From assembly GCF_041435495.1 (NCBI RefSeq), contig NZ_CP108644.1:1860001-1924000 (forward strand): a DNA stretch of 64,000 bases, written 5' to 3'. Made by a program: the position numbers and the translations under genes. The stretch is from Streptomyces sp. NBC_01116 (GTDB lineage: Bacteria > Actinomycetota > Actinomycetes > Streptomycetales > Streptomycetaceae). Positions 46,447-53,869 of the stretch are shown here, piece after piece. Below the pieces are notes generated by a model that was not told where the DNA came from, did no database searches, and was given only the letters and a program-made list of their open reading frames with translations. Position 1 is the stretch's first letter. The number at the start of each line of letters is the position of its first letter.

Positions 46447-47882
46447 CGCGGGGTGTCGCTTTCCGTGGGGTGGGAGGTGGCGTGGGTCGCGGCGGGCGGG
46501 TGGGTGAGGTGTTCGGTGGTGGTGTCGGTGATGAGGTCGAGGAGTGCTTGGAGGTCCTGGGGGGTGGTGTGGGGGTTGAGGAGGGTCGCTTTGAGCCAGA
46601 GGCGGCCTTCGGCGTGGGCGCGGCCGAGGACGGCGTGGCCGCGTTGGAGGAGGGTGCGGCGGACGGTGGCGACGGTGTGGTCGTCGGCGCCGGTGGGGCG
46701 GAGGAGGACGGTGCTGATGGTGGGGCGGTCGTAGAGGTCGAGTGCCGGGCTCCGGGTGACGAGGTCGGCGAGGTGGTGGGCGGTGGCGAGGGTGCGGTCG
46801 ATGAGGTCGGCGAGTCCGGTGCGGCCGAGTGCCTGGAGGGTGACGGCGATCTTGAGGGCGTCGGGGCGGCGGGTGGTGCGCAGGGAGCGGCCGAGGAGGT
46901 CGGGGAGGCCGGCTTCGGTGTCGTCGTCGGCGTTGAGGTAGGGGGCGTGGTGGTGGAGGGGGGTGAGGTGGTGGTGTTCGGGTACGGCGAGGAGGCCGGC
47001 GGAGGCGGGCTGCCAGCCGAGTTTGTGCAGGTCGAGGGTGACGCTGTGGGCGCGGTCGAGGCCGTGGAGGAGGGTGCGGTGGGTGGGGCTGAAGAGGAGG
47101 GGTCCGCCGTAGGCGGCGTCGATGTGGAGTTCGGCGCCGTGGGTGGCGCAGAGGTCGGCGATGGCGTGGAGGGGGTCGATGTCGCCGGTGTCGGTGGTGC
47201 CGGCGGTGGCGACGACGAGGAGGGGGCGGTGGAGGTGGGTGAGGGCGTCGTCGAGGGCGGCGAGGTCGAGGGTGCCGGTGGGCGCGGGGACGACGACGGG
47301 TTGGGGGAGGCCGAGGAGCCAGGCGGCGCGGGTGACGCTGTGGTGGGCGTTGGCGCCGCAGATGGTCTGTACGGGGCCGTGGCGTTCGCGGGCGAGAAGC
47401 AGGGCGAGCTGGTTGGCCTCGGTGCCGCCGGTGGTGATGACGGCGTCGGGTGAGGCGGCGCGCGGGTAGATCTCGGCGGCGAGGGCGGTGGTGAGGTCGG
47501 CTTCGAGGGCGGAGGCGGCGGGGGCCTGGTCCCAGGAGTCCATGGAGGGGTTGAGGGCGCTGGCGGCGAGGTCGGCTGCTGCGGCCAGGGCGAGGGGTGG
47601 GGTGTGGAGGTGGGCGGCGCAGTGGGGGTGGGCGGGGTCCGCCGCGCCTGCGGCGAGGGCGGTGACGAGACCGCGGAGGGCGTGGTGGGGGCCGGTGCCG
47701 TGGTCGGGGATGAGGGGGTGGGTGGCGGTGCGGGTGCGGGGGGTGACGGTGTCGGGTCCGCCGGCGGGGAGGGGGCCGCTGCGGAGGGTCGCGCCGTCGT
47801 GGAGCGCGGTGAGGACGGTGTCGATGAGGGGGCGCAGGGCGGCGGGGCCTGCGGTGCCTCCGGCGAGGGGCGGGGTGGGCAT
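46443..47882 (-). CDS. PLP-dependent group II amino-acid decarboxylase (diamine-forming type)
   Basis: A 479-residue PLP decarboxylase of the diaminobutyrate/lysine decarboxylase family. Landmarks: ALNPSMDSWDQAPAASALE, VITTGGTEANQLALLLARER, ICGANAHHSVTRAAWLLGL with the PLP-stacking His, ELHIDAAYGGPL with the pyridine-binding Asp, and the PLP lysine in VTLDLHKLGWQPASAG. ATG 47882 is preferred because AAGGA precedes it; ATG 47918 has no site. It is coupled to the N-hydroxylase, so its product is likely the diamine that is then hydroxylated. The substrate (lysine, ornithine or diaminobutyrate) is undetermined. No iron box was found upstream. Confidence 0.87.
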   Translation of the reverse strand: MPTPPLAGGTAGPAALRPLIDTVLTALHDGATLRSGPLPAGGPDTVTPRTRTATHPLIPDHGTGPHHALRGLVTALAAGAADPAHPHCAAHLHTPPLALAAAADLAASALNPSMDSWDQAPAASALEADLTTALAAEIYPRAASPDAVITTGGTEANQLALLLARERHGPVQTICGANAHHSVTRAAWLLGLPQPVVVPAPTGTLDLAALDDALTHLHRPLLVVATAGTTDTGDIDPLHAIADLCATHGAELHIDAAYGGPLLFSPTHRTLLHGLDRAHSVTLDLHKLGWQPASAGLLAVPEHHHLTPLHHHAPYLNADDDTEAGLPDLLGRSLRTTRRPDALKIAVTLQALGRTGLADLIDRTLATAHHLADLVTRSPALDLYDRPTISTVLLRPTGADDHTVATVRRTLLQRGHAVLGRAHAEGRLWLKATLLNPHTTPQDLQALLDLITDTTTEHLTHPPAATHATSHPTESDTPR

Positions 47883-48581
47883 GGGTGGGTGGTCCTTCGG
47901 GTGCGCGGGGGTGGACATGCCAGCTTGTCCCGGGTTTCGGGTGGCGCGGCCGAAGAGCCCAACGATCCGAACTCGAAAGGGGTACTGCTGGTGGGTGTGA
48001 CCTGGCCGGAGAGGGGTGGGGTGGTAGAGGTGTGCGGTTCTGGGACGGGTGTACGTGCCCGAGGGGGCCGAGGTGGGGGGCCTGGGCGTGGGGTTCGGGG
48101 GCGGCCGGCCGGGTGGAGGCTGGGGAAGCCGGGGCTGAGGCAGCCGAGGGCTGGGGAAGCCGGGGCTGAGGCAACCGAGGGCTGGGGAAGCCGGGGCTGA
48201 GGCAGCCGAGGGCTGGGGAAGCCGGGGCTGAGGCAGCCGAGGGCTGGGGAAGATGCCCCACGGAGAAGAGTTCTGGTCAGCCGTCAGCTGTGGTGCGACG
48301 GGTTCCCGTCGTGCGGAGCGGGGCCGCGCCGGTGAGCACACCGCTGTACCGATGGACGGCGGACTTCCTCAAGACGGTGGGGCGTCCGGGCTGGACATGG
48401 ACGCGGCCACGGACGCGGACAGGCCACGGACGAGAACAACAGCAGCGACGGCGGCTGATCCTCCGTACCGGCCCCGTGCGTACCGGCCCCATTCGTGCCG
48501 TCCTCGTTCGTGCCGTCCTCGGTGATCCCGTTTCGGCCGCGGGGCGGGGGCGGTTCCCGTCCCGCGGCCGTGCGCGCCTGG
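47883..48581. other. Repeat-bearing intergenic region between decarboxylase and pepN
   Basis: About 700 bases with long frames on the minus strand but no credible gene: the translations are low-complexity Pro/Arg/Ser. It holds the 31-bp tandem repeat (48118-48252) and must contain the promoter of the decarboxylase operon. I could not recognise the promoter or an iron-dependent operator. Confidence 0.5.
48118..48252. repeat. 31-bp tandem repeat, about 4.3 copies
   Basis: Unit starting TGGGGAAGCCGGGGCTGAGG and continuing CAGCCGAGGGC, with copies starting at 48121, 48152, 48183 and 48214 and a partial fifth at 48245. The only difference is CAACC for CAGCC in the second unit. No spacers separate the units. 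Each unit contains GGCT-gaggc-AGCC, a small hairpin. It lies about 240 bases upstream of the decarboxylase start. Confidence 0.92.
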
Positions 48582-51170
48582 TCAGTCGGTCGTGGTGGGC
48601 GCGGTCCGTACGGCGAGGGCGCGGCGGAGGTCGTCGAGCTGGTCGACGAGCTTGCGGCGCAGGGCGGGGATGAGGTCCGGGTCCTCCAGGGCGCGGACGC
48701 CGATGTCGAGGCTCTCCGGGTCGACGGCGTACGCGGGGAAGGCGTAGCGTCCGGCGGCCTCGGCGATGGCGGGGCCCCGGCGGGCGGCGAGCGCGGCGGC
48801 TTCCGGGTAGAAGCGGGACACGTAACCGCCGAGGAGCTCTTCCTGTCCGGGCTGCCAGAAGCCCTGGGCGGTGGCGGTGAAGAGGTAGTTGGACAGGGTG
48901 TCGTCGGTGAACAGGGCGCCCCAGGCCGCGGCCTTGGCCTCGGGGGTGGGCAGCGCGGCGCGGCAGCGGGCGGCGCCCTCGCGGCCGGTGGCGCTGGGGT
49001 CGGCGTCCAGGGCGGCGGCGATGGCGGCCTCGTCGGTGGCGCCGAGGACGGCGAGGCGGGTGAGGATGCGCCAGCGCAGCTCGGGGTCGAGCTCGGGTCC
49101 GCCGTGGACGGTGTCCTCGTCGATCCAGCTGCGCAGGGTGTCGGGCTGGGTGGCGGCGTCGATGAAGTGGCGTACGGCGATGAGGCGGAGGCCGGGGTTG
49201 GAGCCGTCCTCGGTGCGGCGGATGAGGTCGCGGCAGAGGTCGGTGAGGGTGGCCAGGGCGGCCGGGCGGTCCGCGGGGGCGGTGTAGCGGTCGACGACCT
49301 GGCCGGCGGCGAAGGACAGGACGCCCTGGACGAGCGCGAGGTCGGTCTCGTGCGGGAGGTGCGTGCGGGCGGTCGCGAGGTAGGTGGCGGGGAGGAGTTC
49401 GGCGTCGCGGACCATGTCGCGGGCGGTGTTCCAGACGACGGCCCGGGTGAGGGCGTCGGGGATGCCGGAGAGGCTGGTCAGGACGGTGCCCCAGGAGGCG
49501 GTGTCCAGGCGGACCTTGGCGTAGGTGAGGTCGCCGTCGTTGAGGACGACGAGGGCGGGGCGGCTGCCGGGGCGGATCGTGGGCGTCCCGTCGCCGGGTA
49601 CGTCGAGCTCGAAGCGGTCGCGCAGGGCGAGGTGGCCGGGGCCGCCGGCCTGGGTTCCCAGGGCGTGGTCGTAGGCGCCGACGGAGATGCGGTGGGGGCG
49701 GGAGCCGTCACGGGTGACGGCGAGGGACCAGGACTGCGCGGCGCCGTTCGGCGAGGGCTCTGCGGGCTCGGGGGCGCCGGTCTCGGCGGTGAGGGTGTCG
49801 ATGCCGGTGGTGCGCAGCCACTTTTCGGCCCAGGCGTGGACGTCGCGGTCGGTGGCGGAGGCCAGGTTGTCGATGAAGTCGGCGAGGGTGGCGTTGGCGA
49901 ACTTGTGGCGGGCGAAGTGGGTGTTGATGCCGGCCAGGAAGTCCTTCTCGCCGAGCCAGGCGACGAGTTGGCGCAGTGCGGAGGCGCCCTTGGCGTAGCT
50001 GATGCCGTCGAAGTTGAGGAGGGCGGACGCGGTGTCGGGGACGGCGTCGGGGTCCGGGGCGACGGGGTGGGTGGAGGGGCGCTGGTCGGCGTCGTAGCCC
50101 CAGCCCTTGCGGGCGACGCCGAAGTCGACCCAGGTGTCGGGGAAGAGGGTCTCCCCTGCTCGGGCGGTGTGGGAAGTCCGGGGAAGGGTCGCCTCGGTGA
50201 GCGTCTGGTAGCCCATGTACTCGGCGAAGGACTCGTTCAGCCAGATGTCGTCCCACCAGGTCAGGGTGACGAGGTCGCCGAACCACATGTGGGCCATCTC
50301 GTGGGCGATGACCATGGCACGGGTCTGGCGCTCGGTGTCGGTGACGGCGGAGCGGTAGACGAACTCGTCGCGGAAGGTGACGAGGCCGGGGTTCTCCATG
50401 GCGCCCGCGTTGAACTCGGGGACGAAGGCCTGGTCGTAGGAGTCGAACGGGTAGGGCTCGTCGAACTTCTCGTGGTAGCGGTCGTAGCAGGCGCGGGTGA
50501 TGTCGAGGATCTCGTCGGCGTCGGCGTCCAGGTACGGGGCGAGGGAGCGGCGGCAGTGGATGCCGAAGGGCAGTCCGGCGTGTTCGGTGGTGACCGAGTG
50601 CCAGGGGCCTGCGGCGACCGCGACGAGGTAGGTGGAGACGAGGGGTGTGGCGGCGATGGTCCAGCGTCCCTCCCCCGTGTGTTCGGCGACGCCGTTGCCG
50701 AGGACGGTCCAGCCTTCGGGTGCGGTGACGTCGATGGCGAAGACGGACTTGAGGTCGGGCTGGTCGAAGGCGGCGAAGACGCGCTGGACGTCCTCCATGA
50801 ACAGCTGGGTGTAGAGGTAGGTCTCGCCGTCGGTGGGGTCGGTGAAGCGGTGCATGCCCTCGCCGGTGCGGGAGTAGTGCATCGCGGCGTCGATGTGCAG
50901 TTCGTGGGGGCCGGCGGCGAGTGCGGTGAGGGGGTAGCGGTTGCCGTCGAGGAGGGCGGGGTCCAGGGGTTGTCCGTCGAGGCTGATCGAGCGCAGGGTG
51001 GCGGGCTTGACCTCGACGAAGGTGTCTCCGGCCGCGCGGGCGGTGAACCGGATGGCGGTGCGGGAGTCGAAGGTCTTCTCGCCGGTGGTGAGGTCGAGGG
51101 CGATCGTGTACCGCTCCACGTCGAGGATCTGGGCTCGGGTCTGCGCTTCGTCGCGCGTCAGTACGGACAT
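48582..51170 (-). CDS. pepN: Aminopeptidase N (M1 zinc metallopeptidase)
   Basis: An 862-residue cytoplasmic M1 peptidase removing N-terminal residues. The N-terminal beta domain starts DVERYTIALDLTTGEKTFDS, the exopeptidase motif is FNAGAMENPGLVTFRDEFVY, the zinc motif is VIAHEMAHMWFGDLVTLTWW with the third ligand in WLNESFAEYMG (about residues 285-312), and a long C-terminal helical domain follows (LRWRILTRLAVLGATDEAAI). The start at 51170 gives the family N-terminus MSVLTRDEAQTRAQIL; the frame open further upstream is Pro/Arg-rich noise. Length is that of Streptomyces PepN. Confidence 0.96.
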   Translation of the reverse strand: MSVLTRDEAQTRAQILDVERYTIALDLTTGEKTFDSRTAIRFTARAAGDTFVEVKPATLRSISLDGQPLDPALLDGNRYPLTALAAGPHELHIDAAMHYSRTGEGMHRFTDPTDGETYLYTQLFMEDVQRVFAAFDQPDLKSVFAIDVTAPEGWTVLGNGVAEHTGEGRWTIAATPLVSTYLVAVAAGPWHSVTTEHAGLPFGIHCRRSLAPYLDADADEILDITRACYDRYHEKFDEPYPFDSYDQAFVPEFNAGAMENPGLVTFRDEFVYRSAVTDTERQTRAMVIAHEMAHMWFGDLVTLTWWDDIWLNESFAEYMGYQTLTEATLPRTSHTARAGETLFPDTWVDFGVARKGWGYDADQRPSTHPVAPDPDAVPDTASALLNFDGISYAKGASALRQLVAWLGEKDFLAGINTHFARHKFANATLADFIDNLASATDRDVHAWAEKWLRTTGIDTLTAETGAPEPAEPSPNGAAQSWSLAVTRDGSRPHRISVGAYDHALGTQAGGPGHLALRDRFELDVPGDGTPTIRPGSRPALVVLNDGDLTYAKVRLDTASWGTVLTSLSGIPDALTRAVVWNTARDMVRDAELLPATYLATARTHLPHETDLALVQGVLSFAAGQVVDRYTAPADRPAALATLTDLCRDLIRRTEDGSNPGLRLIAVRHFIDAATQPDTLRSWIDEDTVHGGPELDPELRWRILTRLAVLGATDEAAIAAALDADPSATGREGAARCRAALPTPEAKAAAWGALFTDDTLSNYLFTATAQGFWQPGQEELLGGYVSRFYPEAAALAARRGPAIAEAAGRYAFPAYAVDPESLDIGVRALEDPDLIPALRRKLVDQLDDLRRALAVRTAPTTTD

Positions 51171-51240
51171 GGCCCCATGCTGCCGTACGGGGGGCGGCGG
51201 GCGCAGGGGCGTTCTCCCTGGGCGGACGGGGCGATGCGGG

Positions 51241-51395
51241 CGGGGCCCTGCGCGGGAGCGTGGTGCGCTGTGCGCGGGAGCGGTGCGGGCCCTGCGCGCG
51301 GGGGCCGTGTGCGCTCCGCGCGGGTGCGCAGTGGGTGCCCTGCGCGGGAGCGGTGCGGGAAGCGGTGTGCGCCCTGCGCGGGACGGTGGGGTCTG
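51241..51395. repeat. Imperfect GC-rich repeats upstream of pepN
   Basis: Degenerate copies of a CCTGCGCGGGAGCGGTGCGG-like unit; CGCGGGAGCG is exact at 51251, 51273 and 51343. They occupy the divergent gap between pepN and the aquaporin gene (51171-51447), where both promoters must lie. No operator pattern is evident. Confidence 0.55.
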
Positions 51396-51447
51396 CTGCC
51401 GCTTACCATCTCCTCGGCGCGGCACACCGAGTATCGAGGACGTCCTC

Positions 51448-52416
51448 ATGACGCTCAGGCCTGCGCACGAACCGGTCCGTCCGAGACCTCCGGCCGGTTT
51501 CGCCGTCCCGGTGCCGAAGCCCTTGGCGCCGCCGGTCGGCGCCCTCTCCCCCGTCACGGTGCGCGCGGGGTGCGAGTTCGGGCTGACGGCGCTGCTGTTG
51601 TTCCTCGTCGTGACGGCTGTGCGCTGGCTCGTGGGGACGGGATCGCCGGTGGCGGTCGTGTTCGGCCCGCCCCTCGCCACGGCCGTCCTCGGCCTGGTGA
51701 CCGGTGGGCTGCTCACCGTGTTGATGGTGTCGTCTCCCGGACGGTGTTCGGGCTGCCATCTGAATCCGGCCGTGACCCTGGCCCTGTGGCGGCTGGGCGC
51801 GTTTCCGGGCCGTGATGTCGCCCCGTACGCCGTGGCGCAGCTGGCGGGGTCGCTGGCCGGGGCGTGGTCGGCCGGGGCCCTGTGGGGTCCGGCCGCGACC
51901 GGGGACCCGGTGCGCAGCGCGTCGGTGCGGCCGGATCCGGCGTGGAGCGACGCGGCCGTGCTGGGCGCCGAGGCGGTGGTGCTGGTCGGGGTGACGGTGA
52001 TGCTCGCGGTGTTCCTGTCGCGGCCGGTGGGGAGCCGGGGGCTCCCGTACGCGGTGGGGCTGACGACGGCCGTGGTCATCGCGGTGCTCGGTCGGTCGAG
52101 CGGTGGATCGGCCAATCCGGCGCGTCAGTTCGGCCCGGCGGTGCTCGCCGGGGACGTCGACCGGCTGTGGGTGTATCTGCTCGGGCCGGTCCTGGGCGCG
52201 GTGCTCGGCGCGGTGCTCGGCGCGGTGCTCGTCGACGCGGTCAGGTGCCGGAGGCGGTCGGGGGCGGGTCCCTGGGCCGGGGCCGGTCCGTGGGGCAGGG
52301 TCGGGCCATGGGCCGGGTTCGGCCCGTGGTCCGGGGTCAGTCCGTGGGCCGGTCTCCTCCGCCGTTCTCCGCTTCGTCGGCGATGCGCTCGTGGTGACGG
52401 ATCACCTCGGCGATGA
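51448..52416 (+). CDS. MIP-family aquaporin/channel with repetitive C-terminal tail
   Basis: A 322-residue membrane channel. Six helices are expected between residues 35 and 265. The first half-helix motif is CSGCHLNPAVTLALWRLGAF and the second SSGGSANPARQFGPAVLAGD, both NPA boxes intact, with Arg after the second as in water channels. GAVLGAVLGAVL at the end of helix six reflects a 12-base DNA repeat. The last 50 residues are a GPW-rich tail (PWAGAGPWGRVGPWAGFGPW) unlike ordinary aquaporins, and its DNA overlaps the convergent chorismate mutase gene by 80 bases. GAGGAC precedes ATG 51448. The substrate, water or a small solute, is unknown. Confidence 0.87.
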   Translation: MTLRPAHEPVRPRPPAGFAVPVPKPLAPPVGALSPVTVRAGCEFGLTALLLFLVVTAVRWLVGTGSPVAVVFGPPLATAVLGLVTGGLLTVLMVSSPGRCSGCHLNPAVTLALWRLGAFPGRDVAPYAVAQLAGSLAGAWSAGALWGPAATGDPVRSASVRPDPAWSDAAVLGAEAVVLVGVTVMLAVFLSRPVGSRGLPYAVGLTTAVVIAVLGRSSGGSANPARQFGPAVLAGDVDRLWVYLLGPVLGAVLGAVLGAVLVDAVRCRRRSGAGPWAGAGPWGRVGPWAGFGPWSGVSPWAGLLRRSPLRRRCARGDGSPRR

Positions 52417-52675
52417 TGAAGTTCAGCAGCTTCTCGGCGAACGCCGGGTCCAGGTTGGCGCTCTGCGCCAGCTGCCGGAGCCGGGCGATCTGTCGGGTCT
52501 CGCGGGCGGGGTCGGCGGGCGGCAGCTTGTGGTCCGCCTTGAGGCGGCCGACCTGCTGGGTGGCCTTGAAGCGCTCGGCCAGCATGTGGACGACGGCGGC
52601 GTCGATGTTGTCGATGCTCTCGCGCAGCCGGTTCAGCTCGGCCTGGACGGACGCGTCGATCTCGCTCGTACTCAT
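52337..52675 (-). CDS. Chorismate mutase, AroQ type
   Basis: A 112-residue all-helical enzyme converting chorismate to prephenate for Phe/Tyr synthesis. SEIDASVQAELNRLRESIDN is helix 1 with the active-site Arg, VVHMLAERFKATQQVGRLKA contains the catalytic Arg/Lys region, and DPARETRQIARLRQLAQSAN and FAEKLLNFIIAEVIRHHERI complete the fold. Cytoplasmic, no signal peptide. ATG 52675 is chosen over 52714, which would add a non-conserved extension. Its 3' end lies inside the tail of the aquaporin gene. Confidence 0.93.
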   Translation of the reverse strand: MSTSEIDASVQAELNRLRESIDNIDAAVVHMLAERFKATQQVGRLKADHKLPPADPARETRQIARLRQLAQSANLDPAFAEKLLNFIIAEVIRHHERIADEAENGGGDRPTD

Positions 52676-52741
52676 GGTCAGCGAGCTTAGAGCCCCCGTG
52701 GCGCCGCCCCCCAATCGCCGGTGGGCCGTGGACCGCCGCGC

Positions 52742-53620
52742 TCAGGTGGTGATCGTCGGTGGGGCGTCGGGGTCGGGCACTTGGTCGCTCCAGCCGCCGG
52801 GCACACTGCGGCCCTGCTGTTCCCGGAACCGGACGGGTGCGGTGCCGACCCGGCGGGCGAAGAGCCGGGAGAAGTAGGCGGGGTCGTCGTAGCCGACCCG
52901 GCGCGCCACGGCGGCGACCGGGAGGTCGGTGGCGGCGAGGAGTTCCTTGGCCCGGCCCAGACGGATGCCCAGCAGGTAGTCCTTGGGGCTGCATCCGGCG
53001 CCGCGCCGTACGGCGGTGCGCAGTTCGGCGGGGGTCATGCCGTGCCGGGCCGCGTGCTCGGCGACGGTGAGCGGCTGGTACGCGTCGCGGGCCAGCGCCT
53101 GGAGCACCGGGTCGCCGTCGGGGCCGATGTCGGCGCGGGCGCGGCGCAGGGTGACCAGGAGTTCGTGGACGGCAGCCCCGGTCTCCACCTCCAGGAGGGG
53201 GTTGCCGCGCCGGGCGGCGCGCACGATGCGTCCGACGGCCGCGCGGGGGGCGGCGGTGTCGGTGAGGGGGACGAGGGGGCGGTCGGGCTCGATGTAGCCG
53301 AGTTCGGTGTACGTGGTGGTGGCGGGTCCGGTGAAGTCGACGAAGCTCTCGTCCCAGCCGGTGCCGGGGTCGGCACCGTAGTGGTGGGGGGTGCCGGGGG
53401 TCAGCCAGATGAGGCTGGGGCCGGTGACGGGGGTGCGGCGGCCGTCGGGGCCCTTGAACCAGCCGGTGCCGGAGTTGACGACCACGGCGACGTGGTGGTC
53501 GAGGGTGCGGGGTCCGACGGTGGGGAGCGCTCCGTGCTGGAGGCCGACGCCGAGGCAGACGAGTCCCAGGCGGTGGTGGAGCGGGCTCGGGGTGAAGAAG
53601 CGCATCCAGGTGTGGTACAT
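52742..53620 (-). CDS. AraC-family transcriptional regulator
   Basis: A 292-residue regulator. The N-terminal cupin-like AraC ligand domain (residues 15-130) includes HHVAVVVNSGTGWFKGPDG and LIWLTPGTPHHYGADPGTGW. The C-terminal double HTH (about 190-275) has PLTVAEHAARHGMTPAELRT and the conserved AAVARRVGYDDPAYFSRLFA with FARRVGTAPVRFREQ. ATG 53620 follows AGGAAGGA. It is divergent from the beta-galactosidase gene, which it probably controls in response to a sugar, through the GATCCCGG repeats between them (inference). Confidence 0.92.
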   Translation of the reverse strand: MYHTWMRFFTPSPLHHRLGLVCLGVGLQHGALPTVGPRTLDHHVAVVVNSGTGWFKGPDGRRTPVTGPSLIWLTPGTPHHYGADPGTGWDESFVDFTGPATTTYTELGYIEPDRPLVPLTDTAAPRAAVGRIVRAARRGNPLLEVETGAAVHELLVTLRRARADIGPDGDPVLQALARDAYQPLTVAEHAARHGMTPAELRTAVRRGAGCSPKDYLLGIRLGRAKELLAATDLPVAAVARRVGYDDPAYFSRLFARRVGTAPVRFREQQGRSVPGGWSDQVPDPDAPPTITT

Positions 53621-53663
53621 CGCCGTCCTTCCTCTCCCTGCTGGTCTGCTGCTCCGTGGTGCC

Positions 53664-53740
53664 GATCCCGGCTGCTCCGCGACCTCGATCCCGGTAGTGC
53701 GTTGCGCCGATCCCGGCGGGTGCGTTGCGGCTGATCCCGG
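53664..53740. promoter_or_regulatory. Four GATCCCGG direct repeats between AraC regulator and beta-galactosidase
   Basis: GATCCCGG begins at 53664, 53687, 53709 and 53733, spacings 23, 22 and 24 bases, i.e. about two helical turns, with a shared GTGCGTTG/GTCCGTTG following several copies. Direct repeats with this spacing are typical of AraC/XylS sites. The 249-base divergent gap contains nothing else obvious. Confidence 0.6.
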
Positions 53741-53869
53741 CTGGTCCGTTGTGTCCAATCAACAGCGATCTTTGTCCATGGACCGGGTGCGGCGCCAGAG
53801 GTGAAGGTGGTCGGACCCATCGACCCGAGGGCCGCCGGACGCGGCCGAGCACAGGAGCGTATCTGCACC

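Noticed and set aside
46422..47453. Gly/Glu/Val-rich plus-strand frames opposite the decarboxylase, and similar ones at 44926-46734
   Set aside because: Mirror images of the extremely codon-biased decarboxylase and hydroxylase genes.
45019..47882. Complete desferrioxamine (desABCD) cluster
   Set aside because: Only decarboxylase and hydroxylase are present; the flanks are DUF6232 genes and pepN, with no acyltransferase or synthetase, and the decarboxylase N-terminus does not look like DesA.
48118..48252. CRISPR array
   Set aside because: The units are contiguous without spacers and no cas gene is near; this is a simple tandem repeat.
47919..48261. Upstream extension of the decarboxylase through the 31-bp repeats
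   Set aside because: The added residues are Pro/Ser/Ala repeats caused by the tandem repeat, and the conserved protein begins after 47882 with a ribosome binding site.
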